Below, piece after piece: positions 23,999-34,742 of a stretch of DNA of 64,000 nt (its first letter is position 1; every line of letters begins with the position of its first letter). A program made the translations under genes and the position numbers. The notes beneath the pieces are model-generated. The model ran no database searches. It saw only the letters and a program-made list of their open reading frames with translations, and was not told the DNA's origin. The stretch comes from Spiroplasma clarkii (GTDB lineage: Bacteria; Bacillota_I; Bacilli_A; Mycoplasmatales; Mycoplasmataceae): assembly GCF_002795265.1 (NCBI RefSeq), contig NZ_CP024870.1, positions 620,001-684,000 on the forward strand, in the 5' to 3' direction.

Positions 23999-24776
23999 CA
24001 CAAATAGTTTAATAAACTATTTAAATGATCTATTCCCTCAAACTCATGCAGCTGAATGAGATACAGTTGGATTACAAATTGAAGAGGTTTACAATTTACC
24101 AAGTCAAGATGAAATTAGTGCCGTGGTGGTGTGTTTAGATGTTACCAAAGATGTTGTTGAAAAAGCAATTACTACTAAAGCCAATTTTATTATTTCACGT
24201 CACCCTTTCTTTTTTGGTGACATAAATGAGGAGTTGCAAAATCCTGCTAAAAAAGAAGTCTATGATGCTTTAATAGCTCATGAAATTCAAGTTTTTTCAA
24301 TTCACACAAACTATGATAATAGTGAATCAAATAATTTAATTGATTTATTAGAAACTAGATTTAATATCAAAAAATATGAAGTTGTTGGTGAAAACCAAGA
24401 AGGGTATAAAATTGAGTTTTTAAGAGAAATTGCTTTATCTGAAATTGTTGAAAATATGAAATTGATTTTTGGTCAAGAACAGTTAGCTTTGTCTGTTAAC
24501 TCAGACCTCAATAAACTTGTTCGTAAAATTTATTTAACTCCAGGTTCAGGTTCTGATACTATGTCACACTTAAAGCTGCAAAATGCAGTTTTTGTGACTG
24601 GTGAAGTAAAATGACATGAATGACTATATGCAGACCAAAATCATGTGGATCTGTTAACCCTAGGTCATTATATGGAAAATCACTTTATTGATGACATTAG
24701 AAATAAACTATACAAAACATTCACAGATATTGTAGTTTATGATTATGATATCAAAAATCTTTTTAAAGTAGTTTAA
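23985..24776 (+). CDS. Nif3-like dinuclear metal centre protein
   Basis: A 263-residue member of the Nif3/YqfO (GTP cyclohydrolase I type 2-like) family. Metal-binding landmarks are SRHPFFF, SIHTNYDN and the C-terminal VTGEVKWHEW. Members form hexameric toroids with two metals; the in vivo reaction is not settled. It overlaps trmK by 14 bases with GAAGGAG as ribosome site inside trmK. It lacks the PII-like insertion of longer homologues. Confidence 0.9.
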
Positions 24777-24787
24777 GTAAAATCTAA

Positions 24788-24813
24788 AAGTCTGACCACT
24801 GGTCAGACTTTTT
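24788..24813. terminator. Bidirectional terminator between nif3 and ispH
   Basis: AAGTCTGACC and GGTCAGACTT (10-bp stem, loop ACT) between two convergent genes, with T residues on the plus side and A residues before it that act as a T run for the minus strand. Confidence 0.9.
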
Positions 24814-25681
24814 ATAAACTTTGTAAATAGTTGATAACTTCATTTTGAATGATGCTTGAAGTACTGGCTCCAGCAGTTACTGCAATGGTGTTAAGTTGAT
24901 AAATTTGTTTTACATCAATATCTGCTTTGCTGTCAATTCTGATAGCTTTTATACCCTTAGTTTGGGCCAATTCCACTAATTTAAGGGTGTTATTGCTTCT
25001 TTCATCCCCAACAACATATAATAGGTCAATTTCCTCTGGATTTAGGTCTAAGACAGCTTGTTGACGCACTAGAGTGGCTTGACAAATATCATTTTTTGCA
25101 ACAGCTTGAGGATATTTTTTTAAAATTGCTTGATAAATTAAATTAGTATCAATGATTGATAAAGTAGTTTGATTTGTAATAAAGATTTTTGCACTAGTTA
25201 AATTTAGTAGGGCAACTTCTGCAAGTGAGGTAACTAAATGAATGTGTTGAGGATCTAAACTGGTTAAAGCCACAGTTTCTGGGTGATTGGTTTTACCAAT
25301 GAAAATAATTTCATAACTTTTTGCTAGGTGTTCTTGAATTAACACTTCAGTTTCAAGAACTCATTCACATTTTGTATCAATACAAGTTAAATTACGTTGC
25401 AGTGCTAATTCTACAACTTTTGGATCAGTTCCATGAGCTGAAAAAATCACAACACTATTCTCAGGTATTGAATTAACTAAATCATAGCGAGATTTTTTTC
25501 AATCATCTAATACTTGAATTCCTAAGTTTTTCAGCTCATTGACAATGATTTTATTGTGCACAAGCATACCAATCATAAAAATTTTTTGATTTGGATATTG
25601 TTTAACAGCATTTTGGGCCATTTTGATTGACCGAACTACTCCTAAACAAAATCCTCTTGGAGTTACTTTAATTACTTTCAT
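24812..25681 (-). CDS. ispH: 4-hydroxy-3-methylbut-2-enyl diphosphate reductase
   Basis: A 289-residue [4Fe-4S] enzyme that finishes the MEP pathway, giving IPP and DMAPP. The three cluster cysteines are in FCLGV, DTKCEWV and CQATLVRQ; conserved FSAHG and GKTNHPE are also present. The second Cys context (usually DATCPLV) is unusual. It is the only minus-strand gene found. AGAGGTG precedes the ATG and TATAAT on the minus strand (25710-25705) is a plausible -10. It completes, with dxr, the evidence for an MEP route. Confidence 0.95.
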
Positions 25682-25779
25682 TTATTTTCACCTCTCTTAA
25701 TTTTATTATAAAATCTAGATATTCTTTTAAAATTGGACTAAAAATAATTTAAAATAATAGTATTGTAAGGAGGCACATT

Positions 25780-26553
25780 ATGAAAAAAATCCACAGTTTT
25801 GTCACCAAACTAAAACCTTATAAAAGATTGTACAAGATTTTTTGAATGTGCTTTACTATTACTTGCTTGTTTATCTTTCAAATCCTTATGCTAATTTTAG
25901 CATATGCAGTTCCACATCTACGAGGTTCATTTTCTTACTGGTTTGAAGGTTTATATTCATTATTGGTAACTTCTCGAGTTGAGCCAAATTCTGCTCAAGG
26001 TTTTATTTTTGCAGCCACTGTAATTGGGTATATTCCCATTATTCCCATTATTCCCTTTTTGTATTTTACTTTTGCTAATTGATTTATCCAAGAAAAACTT
26101 AGTGATAGGTTTATTGAAGTACCCAAAGAAGATTACTTAAAATGAACAAAGTTCATTCATTTTTCAATTCTGGGTGGGTTATTTATTTTAATTCCTGGTC
26201 TAATAACTTATGCTGGAGGTGGGGGGATTTTACCTCATCAAGCTTTTCATGCAGTGCCTGGAGCAATTTCAGAAGACTTTGCTCAAAGAGCTGCTGGGGT
26301 TTCAGCTGTTTTATATTATGCAGTTGGTTGTCTCTTTACAACCATTATTTTATTATGAACTTTAGGAATGGTATTAGTTTGAGTTTGAGGAAAAATCTCA
26401 GACTTCTTTAGTTATTTGGGAGATTTGCGAGCCCAACGCAAAGATGCTCGACTTCAAGCCAAACATGATAAGTTAGATAGTAAAGTTTCTAAAAGAAAAC
26501 CTCCAAGTAGTAGTGGAGACACAACTCATTTTGATACAAGTGATGATTTTTAA
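25780..26553 (+). CDS. Membrane protein of unknown function
   Basis: A 257-residue protein with about four to five hydrophobic segments and a hydrophilic, Lys/Ser-rich tail (about 210-257) that should be cytoplasmic. A 9-base tandem repeat at 26032-26055 encodes IPIIPIIP inside a transmembrane segment. GTAAGGAGG gives a good ribosome site. I do not recognise the family; it is divergent from ispH, and a shared intergenic region of 98 bases probably holds both promoters. Confidence 0.75.
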
Positions 26554-26582
26554 GTCTAGTCAAAAATTTGGTAGTAATTTTT

Positions 26583-26607
26583 AGTCTAATTTAGTTAGAC
26601 TTTTTTG
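26583..26607 (+). terminator. Terminator after the 25.8 kb membrane protein
   Basis: AGTCTAA (26583-26589) and TTAGACT (26595-26601) with a five-base loop and a T run. Confidence 0.85.
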
Positions 26608-26614
26608 TTATAAT
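26606..26614 (+). promoter_or_regulatory. Extended -10 element before the large lipoprotein
   Basis: TGTTATAAT ends 21 bases before the lipoprotein ATG and directly follows the terminator T run. No convincing -35 box is present. Confidence 0.45.
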
Positions 26615-26635
26615 ATTCAAAAGGGGAGTGGAAGT

Positions 26636-28927
26636 ATGAAAAAATTATTAACAATTTTAATGGCGACTGTAGTAATTTCAGGATCATTAACAAATGTAGT
26701 TGCTTGTAAAAAAGGTATTAATTTAACTAACAACACTCCTGATTCAGTTAGAATGCTTTCAATTACATCATTGAATACAAATATGTTAGTTAGAAATAGG
26801 GTCAAAATTGGAGCTAATATTAGTCAAAGTGATTTAAAAGATTTAATCAAATTGTTGGGTCTAGAAACCTCAATGAACCAAAGTATAAATGGTCCAAGTT
26901 TAGGTTTAAGTTTTAGAGTGGTCTTATTGGCAAATCAACTATTGGGTAATATTTCAGCATCTGTGCCAAACTACCAATGAATTAATTCAAAATTACAATG
27001 ACAATCTTCACGATGAGGTTTTAATCAATTTCTAAGACTTTCTGCAGAACGAGGAATTGCTTCAAATGCCAGTGCTTGGTTACCAACCAATGACGATTTT
27101 TCATTATCTGTAACTTTTTTAGATAGTGAAAAAGCTGGTTGAAAAGGTGCTGGAAATCCAAAATATGCTAGAGTTAACATTAACAAACGCATTGTTGTTG
27201 ATGATAAGGGTATTGTTGATGTACCTAAGTCAAATGCTGATGCAGTTTGGGTTTTACCAAATGCAGATCCAGCAAAACTTAATGCTGCAATTACTGTAGA
27301 GCATTCAACTAACCCTCAAACCCAGAACCGTGGTCATATTTACCAGGGTTTTGTAAATAGTTCAGAATTAATTGATTTACAAGATATTTTTGATGACTCA
27401 ATTACAACTGTTCCAAGTTCAGTTTTTGGATATACTCCATCAGTTGTTGATTTGGTAAACAACATGTTTATTAACTCAAATATTGTAAATAAAGTATTGG
27501 CAGATAACCAAGCAGAAATTGAGGATGCATTAAATGACTACTTAACAAATGAACCAATTTGGTTAGGAAGTAAAGTGATTCTTGAAGATGTTAAAACTAG
27601 ATTAAGAAATCAAATTTTCTTAATGATGTTTAATGGTATGTTAAATCGTTATGACAACAAGTATGATTATAGTGATTCAGATTTAGAATATGCTAACCAA
27701 ATAATGATCACTATTTGAGAAAAAGTTAGAAGTGCAGTATATAGAATTAAAGAATTAGAGCATCTAGAAGATGTTGCAAAACAAAGAGTTCTTGTGTTTT
27801 ATGAAAGTCTGTCTGACAGTCAAGAAAAAGATAGAAATGGTGAACTAACTAGTTCAGAGATTTCAGCAATTATTAATGAACTAAGATATGCTATTAAGAT
27901 TTCAAGAGAGAACGGTACTTTTGGATCAACTGAGGATGACATAGCAGCAATGTCAGAGTTGAAAACTAATTTTTATTACAGTGATATGGATGGAAGAAAC
28001 CATGAAATTAAGTCAATGGCAAATTTATCAAATTTTGGAGCAAACCCATCTCAATTATTAAATATTGGTTACTTTTACCAAAGTCTAGACCCTCTTGAAG
28101 ATAATGTTGATAAGTTAACTTATAGTCCAGATAAAGGCAAAGACCAATGATCAACAGATCAGGAGTTTATCTCAGATGACGGATTTTTAAATGCTTTTTA
28201 TAATGATAGATTTAATAAAATTTATCCAGAAATTGCAAAAGAATCTGGATGAGGTCAAGGAGGTAATGATAAAACTGTTCAGTCTGAACCATTTGACTTA
28301 AGCAAACTAGGAGATGATACTGACTACAGTGATGAAGATTGATTTGCTGGGGCTGGATACTTGGATCAGTTTAAAGTTAATGACAACAATAAAGATGAGA
28401 TCTCAATCGCTATGATGGCAAGGTTAATTTCAGATGGTGCAACTAGACAACTTCAAGATGCCTTCGCTATTGGTTTTGCAGGAGGGATTTCATTTGATAA
28501 TTACTACCAAGGAAATTTCTCATATAGCTTTGAAGATAACAGAAAGGATGATGATGAGGCATTTTTAACTTTAATTACTAGTGAAAATTTTGTTCAATTA
28601 ATTGACTTAGCAAAAAATACTGGCAAATCAAACTTGAGAGATACAATTTATGATTCTGGCTTAGAGTTTGGCTCTGCAGAGATTACTCTTTACATCAATA
28701 ATAGCTTTGATAGCTATGGGAATATAAGACTCCAAGATAAGCCATCACTCACATGATGAAGTCTACAAGACTCAAGCATTGAGAATCATTCATTCAATGT
28801 TATACTAAACATTGACAATGATAAAGGTTCAAAAGGAGCTCTTATTAACTATTGAAAAAGTTGAGTTATGAATAATCCAGATAATTTAGATCACAAGATT
28901 CCCCCACTTGAAAATCCTAGTGGTTAA
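26636..28927 (+). CDS. Large surface lipoprotein
   Basis: A 763-residue predicted lipoprotein. The signal peptide MKKLLTILMATVVISGSL has a lipobox ending in VVAC (C24), so the mature protein is lipid-anchored on the outer face. The remainder is hydrophilic, Asn/Asp rich and contains many TGA-coded Trp; two acidic stretches with SDSDLEY and YSDEDWFAGAGYLDQ occur. No enzymatic motif is evident. It is monocistronic between an extended -10 element and a strong terminator. Such proteins are typical fast-evolving mollicute surface antigens or substrate-binding proteins; the exact role is unknown. Confidence 0.85.
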
Positions 28928-28955
28928 AACACCTTTTTAAAAGGTGTTTTTTTAT
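28926..28955 (+). terminator. Terminator after the large lipoprotein
   Basis: AACACCTTTT and AAAAGGTGTT form the stem, followed by a T run. A second hairpin with arms AAAACCACAC and GTGTGGTTTT lies at 28979-29001 and has T/A tracts on both sides. Confidence 0.85.
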
Positions 28956-28978
28956 TATTAAAAGGAATTGAAGAACTA

Positions 28979-29002
28979 AAAAACCACACAAAGTGTGGTT
29001 TT
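28979..29002. terminator. Second hairpin, able to terminate in either direction
   Basis: A 10-bp stem, AAAACCACAC with GTGTGGTTTT and loop AAA, sits between the lipoprotein terminator and the structured RNA. Its A and T flanks would allow termination on either strand. It could back up the first terminator, or end a transcript coming from the minus strand. Confidence 0.6.
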
Positions 29003-29020
29003 TATAATTATATTATAATC

Positions 29021-29236
29021 AGCAAATGCATAAATGCATCTGTTTGTTGATTTGCTAATAATTAAAAAGATATGAATGAGTAATGAATAAGACTTATATC
29101 AACTCAAGCTCAGGCATTTGATATAAGATAAGTCGAAAGAAAGGATGATATATATTTTTACCCGAATGAAAGTGATGTGTTGGGCAAAAATATAGCCTGA
29201 GTGGTCCGAAAGGACATTCTTAAATATATCATATTC
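29021..29236 (+). ncRNA. Candidate structured noncoding RNA with a pseudoknot
   Basis: No reading frame covers this stretch, yet it is packed with mutually consistent helices. They are: AGCAAAT 29021-29027 with ATTTGCT 29050-29056; CTTATATCAA 29093-29102 with TTGATATAAG 29118-29127 (10 bp); the loop of that hairpin, CTCAGGC 29109-29115, with GCCTGAG 29195-29201 (a pseudoknot); a 13-bp helix 29151-29163 with 29182-29194 having one mismatch; a GTCC-GAAA-GGAC tetraloop hairpin 29204-29215; and an enclosing helix GATATGA 29069-29075 with TCATATT 29229-29235. TATAAT at 29014-29019 could be its -10. It lacks the signatures of RNase P, SRP and tmRNA. The strand is chosen by the promoter and is not certain. 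Confidence 0.6.
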
Positions 29237-29309
29237 TACAAATTTATCAAGTATTTTTGTTAAAAAAATTCAATTTTTTTCAATTTAATGAAATTAGGGG
29301 GGTATCAAT

Positions 29310-29332
29310 ACCCTTAAATTAAGGTCTTTTTT
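29310..29332 (+). terminator. Terminator between the candidate RNA and the next gene
   Basis: CCTTAA and TTAAGG around a short centre, preceded by GGGTATCAATACCC and followed by eight T residues. It separates the structured RNA from the downstream gene, so the RNA is not a leader of that gene. Confidence 0.65.
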
Positions 29333-29333
29333 T

Positions 29334-29342
29334 TGGTATAAT
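29334..29342 (+). promoter_or_regulatory. Extended -10 element before the 29.4 kb gene
   Basis: TGGTATAAT immediately after the terminator T run, 28 bases before the gene's start codon. Confidence 0.5.
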
Positions 29343-29369
29343 TATATTAAGTTTTATTTAGGAGGTATT

Positions 29370-31085
29370 ATGTGAAATAACATGACAATGTATAAGAAAA
29401 TCTCTGGAACCAATGATTTCTTAGACAATAATCAACAATTGAACTATTTTGATTATTTTGGAATTTCAGGAGCAGATATTAACACAATGATAGTGTTAAT
29501 GAGAGCAAACCTTAATAATATCTCTGCTTTTAAAAATGAATTAGCAGAGAAAATTCACTTTTTATTTAATAGCTATGTTACAAAAATTCAAACAAAAACT
29601 GGAGCAGTAGTTAAAGCAGTGAGCAATAATGCTCTTGAAACTAATCAAGCTTATGTTACTACAGCTTTATACTTGGGAATAAGACTTTTAGCACAAGAAT
29701 TTGTGATGCTAACAAATGTTGATAAAGTAACTTACAAAACTCCAATTACTGTTTTTAAATTCAATCAAGAAAGCCATACTTATCGAGCATATTTGAAAAG
29801 TATTCGTTGCTTTTATGAATCATTAACTGCTTGAACTTTACAATTGCTGAATTTTGATAAAAACACTGCTAGTAATTTTAATTTTATGGATCAAATGATT
29901 GCAGCCAGGGTTTTTGATTTAAAACCCTACAAAAAATTGTTTATGTTAATTTGAATGAGTGGTTATGTTAATCAAATGATTGCAGCAAATGAATTTCAAG
30001 AGCATTTAGGAGTTGAAAATAAAAAAACTTGCACTTTAAATGATGATGCTTTAAACCCAATTAACTTTGACCCTTTATTTGAAGATTCACCAGGGTATGC
30101 TTCAGCTGATGATCTTGCAATTTTAACAAGATTTAGGCAATGAATTGATCACAGTTTTATAGATAATTTAAAAGATAATAAAACAGCAGCACTAGCAAAA
30201 ATTCCTTATAATGATGAAATTTCAGTTGCTGATTATTTTGATTTATTAAAAATAATTGCCATAACATTTTATGATAATAGTGTTTTTGATTTTAAAAACC
30301 ATCAAGATGATTTTATCAACTTAATTTTTGATAGAGGAAAACAAAAATATAGTGTACAAGTCATTAAAAAAGTCTTTTTAGAATTAGTTTATTTACAACA
30401 AGGTTTAACCTCAGGAGAGGTTTTTAACAATTTTGCTGACTTTGGCAGTTACAAAAAACCAATCTTGTCATTTTCAGATAATTTAAACTACCATTATTTA
30501 TGTGCCTTTCCAGAGATTATTTTAATGGGTTCATATTGTCAAAAAGAGTTTGTTTTAATTGCTGAAAATGTTAAAACCAATGTTTTAACTCAATTTCAAG
30601 CACTTGTTAGAAGTAGTGTTGATAAAGTATTTTACAAAATCCCAAAAAGATTTTCAAACATGACAACTTATATACCATCAACAATTCCATTTTTTTCAAA
30701 TAAATATGTTGAGGGGGAAACAGGGTCTTTCCCAAGCATAATTATTTATGAAAAAAACTTGAATAAGTGCTTGATAATAATTGAAAATTTCTATCAAGAA
30801 TCTGCACGTTTATGAACAGATGAAAAAAATGCGATGAACCTATTGGTGGGTAAAAATCCTAAATTTATGAGTATTTTAAATCAAACTTACTATGCTTGAT
30901 TTAAAGATTTTAAGAAATTAAGAAAATCTTTAAAAATCCCAAAAGATGCTGAAATTGAGATTGTAATTGCAGTCAATCGTTCTTTAAAAATAAAGCCAAA
31001 AATAACTGTTGAAGATTGTGTAGTTTATATTATTGATATTGCCTTAATCGATCACTTTTTAACAAACTTTATTTATAAGCGTTAA
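29370..31085 (+). CDS. Hypothetical protein, 571 residues
   Basis: A soluble, mostly helical-looking protein. ATG 29370 follows AGGAGG by about five bases; its second codon is TGA (Trp), so the start would be missed with the standard code. An in-frame ATG at 29382 is an alternative. No signal peptide or transmembrane segment is evident. Landmarks include FDYFGISGADI near the start, a YKKPILSFSDNLNYHYLCAFPEI segment split by a glycine-rich turn, and a C-terminal DCVVYIIDIALIDHF. I recognise no family. It is transcribed alone between its own -10 element and a terminator. Confidence 0.75.
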
Positions 31086-31343
31086 AGCCACATAATTGCT
31101 AAAATTTTGATTTTTAAAGACAAAGTTTGAAACTTTGTTTTTATTTTTTGGTCAAATAAAAAACCAAAAATCTTTATTAAAATCTAAATAAAAGCTGATT
31201 GGATTGTGATATTATGAAAATATCAAAACAAATAAGTGGAATTCTACATTTATGCTTGCTAGATTTTGATATTTAAACTCAATGGCAAAATTAATTATTT
31301 AAAAGCTAAAATGTAGTAAAATAAATTTGAGAGGTGGAAAAGC
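31086..31343. other. Intergenic region with terminator and small inverted repeats
   Basis: Contains a terminator at 31120-31145 (ACAAAG/CTTTGT arms and T run), a small hairpin GATATT/AATATC at 31208-31224, and the pair CTACATTT 31244-31251 with AAATGTAG 31309-31316. A 20-codon frame from ATG 31214 has no ribosome site and is not called a gene. Confidence 0.6.
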
Positions 31344-32204
31344 ATGCAGTATCCTTATGTTGGTAGTGATTTAGATGGAACAATTGTTAGAAATGAAGAT
31401 TTTCAAATTCTTGATGAAACCATAGCAGATATTTTAAATTATCAGAAAGTAAGTGGGGGTAATTTTTTTATTGTCACAGGTAGAATGTATGAGGCTATGA
31501 AACTTTACATTCATCAACTTCAAGTTAAATTACCAGTGATTTCATGTAATGGTGCTGTGATTACAGATCCAGTTTCAAAACAGGTAATCTATGAAAATAA
31601 TCTCGCAAAACCAGTTTGTTTAAAAATCATTAAATTTGCTCAAGCAAATCAACTTGATTTGATGATTTATACAGCAAAAACAATTGCAGCACTAACAACC
31701 TCAGAAAGAGGTCAAGTGTTTAAAAAACATTATGGTCATTTACCACCTGAATTTGCCCCAAATCTACAAGAGTTTGAAAATTATGATTTGATGTATGCTC
31801 AGGTTGAAACAAACATTTTAAACCCAGTTAAGTTTTTATTTTCTTTTCCCAAAGCAGGTATGGAAGCTGAAAAACAAAAAACTTTAACACTATTAGATGA
31901 ATTACAGTTAAATCATCCAACAACTTATATTAATGATCGTTTTTTAGTTGATGCTATGAACAAGTCAACAACCAAAGCCTCAGGAGTGGCTCAATGAGCC
32001 AAATATATGAAAGTTAATGTTAAAGACATTCATGTCATTGGAGACAACAACAATGATCATGAGATGGTGCAACAATCAAATTATGGAATTGCTGTTGAAA
32101 ATGGGGTTGCTTCTTTAAAAGAACATGCAGATATTGTGATTGAACACATTGATGAAAATGGTGTGGGTAAATATTTACAAAACCTGATAGAAAAAGTGGC
32201 TTAG
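31344..32204 (+). CDS. HAD-superfamily phosphatase, Cof type
   Basis: A 286-residue hydrolase of the Cof/YwpJ group that removes phosphate from sugar phosphates, nucleotides or cofactors. Motif I is SDLDGTI (nucleophile D9), motif II is VTGR, and motif IV is VIGDNNND near residues 231-238, with a C2-type cap between. GAGAGG supplies the ribosome site. The stop is directly followed by the nadD fusion gene, so the two form an operon. Substrate cannot be told. Confidence 0.92.
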
Positions 32205-32206
32205 TT

Positions 32207-33307
32207 GTGAGAAATGTAGCCCTATTTGGGGGAAGTTTTGATCCAATCCACACAGACCACATAAACATTATTAAGGCTTGTTATGAAAAACTTGGTTTTG
32301 ATGAAGTTTGAGTTATTCCAGCCTATGTAAATCCATTTAAAAATCTTTCAGCCTCATCAGTGAGCCAAAGAATTGAAATGATTGAGATGGCAATTGCAGA
32401 TCTTGATTATGTTAAGTTAAAAACCTATGAGGTTCGCAAACAAACCCGAAGTTACACTTATGACACAGTGGAACATTATCAAAAAAATTATCCTGATTTA
32501 AAATTTGCTTTTATAATGGGTTCTGATCAATTAGACTCATTTGAAAAATGAGACAAGTTTGATAAATTAATTGCGGCAATTGAATTTAAAGTTTTTTTAA
32601 GAAGTGATCGCTTCAATGAGAAAATTGTTGAAAAATATAATTTAGAAACCTTTGAATTTGAAAACAATTATTTGAGTTCAACAAAAATTCGTAACCTAGA
32701 AGATGTTCACTTGCAAATCAAAACAGTCAATAACTATATTAACAATAACTTAATGTACATTTATGAACGCTTAGAATCTAAAATGGGTCAAGAGAGATTT
32801 TATCATTCGCTAAATGTTGGACAAACAGCATTAAATTTAGCAAGGTTAAACAATTTTGATTTGAATCGTGCTATGGTTGCCGGAACTTTACATGACATTG
32901 CAAAAAATTGACCTAAAGAAAAAATGCAAGCAATCATTGCCAAGTATGATTCAAATTTATTAACTGAACCTGAACCCACTTGGCATTCTTTTGCAGGGGC
33001 ATTTCATTTGCAACAAGATTGAGTTTTTGAAGATGAAGAAGTTATTACAGCAATTTACAAACACACAGTTGCTGCCAAAGAGATGAGTATTTTAGACATG
33101 ATTGTTTTTTGTGCTGATAAAATTTCAGTTGAAAGAGATTATCCTGGTGTTGAAAAATATCGTTCAATTACTTATGCAGATTTAAAAACAGGTTTTAAAA
33201 CTTTGTTAAAACAACAATATCAAGTTGCTGTAAAAAAACATGGTAATGATAAAATTGGTAAACAGTTAATTGCAGCTTACAAATTTTGAATAGAAGAGGA
33301 TAATTAA
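32207..33307 (+). CDS. nadD: Nicotinate-nucleotide adenylyltransferase fused to an HD-domain hydrolase (NadD-YqeK)
   Basis: A 366-residue two-domain protein. Residues 1-190 are NadD, which makes NaAD from NaMN and ATP: ALFGGSFDPIHTDH at the start (canonical HxGH here HTDH) and SSTKIR near residue 157. Residues 200-366 are a YqeK-type HD domain with FYHSLNVGQ and TLHDIAKN; free-standing YqeK hydrolyses Ap4A. The fusion is a known mollicute arrangement. The start is GTG 32207, two bases after the HAD gene; no ATG fits. Confidence 0.93.
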
Positions 33308-33308
33308 C

Positions 33309-33974
33309 ATGATTGGAATTATTTGTGCAATGGAAGAAGAGATTCAAACTTATTTGAACAAGAGTCAAGCAAAATTAATTGAAACTAGTCCTTATAAAAT
33401 TTATCAAAATGAAAATGAATTGATTTTAATTTCTGGAATAGGTTTAGTAAATGCTGCAAGTTCAACTTCATATTTTTTAACAAAGTATGATTTAAATATT
33501 ATTATTAATATTGGAACTTGCGGTACAGTTTCTCAAAAATTAAAAGCACTTGATTTAGTTTTTGTAGATCATGCTTATTATAGTGCAGCTGATGCCACAG
33601 CCTTTGGATATGCTTATGGACAAATTCCTCGTATGCCAAAATATTTTGAAAGCGATAAACAAGTAACAAATAAAATTTGTAAAGTACTTCCTTTACAAAA
33701 TGTAAATTTAGCTGCAGCTGATATTTTTATAAGTTCTTATCAACAAAAAGAGTTTTTCTTAGATAAATTAAATGCAGAAATTCAAGTTGTTGATATGGAG
33801 AGCACAGCAATTTTTCAAACAGCATTTATTTTTGCTAAACCAATTGTTTCATTGAAAGTCATTAGTGATTCAGTTTTTATAAAAAGCAGTGCTGAACAAT
33901 TTAACAAAACCATACAACAATGTAGTATTAAAATCTCAGAAACATTAACTGAGATTTTAAAATTATTAAAATAG
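33309..33974 (+). CDS. mtnN: 5'-methylthioadenosine/S-adenosylhomocysteine nucleosidase
   Basis: A 221-residue nucleoside hydrolase that splits MTA and SAH to adenine and thioribose products, recycling SAM by-products. It shows MIGIICAMEEEI at the start, IINIGTCG near residue 60 (normally NTGxAG), and VDMESTAIFQ near residue 160 with the ribose-binding Glu. It begins two bases after the NadD fusion, with AGAAGAGGA as ribosome site, and is followed by a methyltransferase whose by-product SAH it would clear (inference). Confidence 0.92.
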   Translation: MIGIICAMEEEIQTYLNKSQAKLIETSPYKIYQNENELILISGIGLVNAASSTSYFLTKYDLNIIINIGTCGTVSQKLKALDLVFVDHAYYSAADATAFGYAYGQIPRMPKYFESDKQVTNKICKVLPLQNVNLAAADIFISSYQQKEFFLDKLNAEIQVVDMESTAIFQTAFIFAKPIVSLKVISDSVFIKSSAEQFNKTIQQCSIKISETLTEILKLLK

Positions 33975-33986
33975 TAAGTTACAAAT

Positions 33987-34724
33987 ATGTTTAAAAATAA
34001 ATATGAGAAATATAGTAGCATGTTGTATGATGAAACTAAACCGTCTGGTACAAGTGTTGACGGTGATTTAGAATTTTATAAAAATATTTTATTACCAATT
34101 GAGGGGAAGGTTTTAGAAGCTGGAGTTGGAAATGGAAGACTGTTAGTTCCTTTTTTAAAATATAAAATAGATCTTGTTGGAGTTGATAAATCATCTGAAA
34201 TGTTAAAATTATGCAAGAACAATTTACAAATAAATAATTTATCTTGTGAATTGATTTGTGCAGACTTAAAAAATTATCTTGTTAAAAATTATTTTGAAAT
34301 GATAATTATGCCTAATGCAAGTTTTTGTTTAATCGAAAATAGAATTGATGCAAAAATAATTTTAAAAAACTTTTATGAATCACTTATTCATAATGGACAG
34401 TTAGTTTTGGATTTAATTTTTCCAGTTGAATTTGTTGCTGGTGCAAGTCATGAATATATTCATAATGTCAAAGGAATTAAACTATTAGTTAAAAATTATT
34501 CACAAACAATTAATTGAATTGAACAATACACAATTAATAAAATACAATATTTTATTAATGAAGAAATTCAAGAAGAACAAAATGTTAAACTGTCATGATA
34601 TGGAGTTGAAGAATTTAAATCCATATTAAATGAAATTGGTTTTAAAGAAATTGAAGTTGTCTTAAACTACAATAACAAAAAATTAATTAACTTGAAAACA
34701 GTTACATTTATTTGTAAAAAATAA
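33987..34724 (+). CDS. Class I SAM-dependent methyltransferase
   Basis: A 245-residue protein with motif I VLEAGVGNGRLLVPFL near residues 37-52 and the acidic strand-2 end VGVDKS. The following ADLKNYL and IIMPNASFCLI correspond to motifs II and III of the fold. Target unknown. It lies 12 bases after mtnN. Codon use is somewhat more A+T rich (ATA for Ile, ATTA-rich) than in the housekeeping genes, as in the next genes, which may mean later acquisition. Confidence 0.82.
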
Positions 34725-34742
34725 ATTGAGAGGGTTTTAAAA

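Noticed and set aside
29021-29236. RNase P RNA, SRP RNA or tmRNA identity for the structured RNA
   Set aside because: The conserved GAGGAAAGTC and ACAGAA of RNase P, the GGAAGCAG of SRP RNA, and a tRNA-Ala-like end of tmRNA are all absent.
31214-31276. 20-codon frame after the 29.4 kb gene
   Set aside because: No ribosome site; lies among small inverted repeats.
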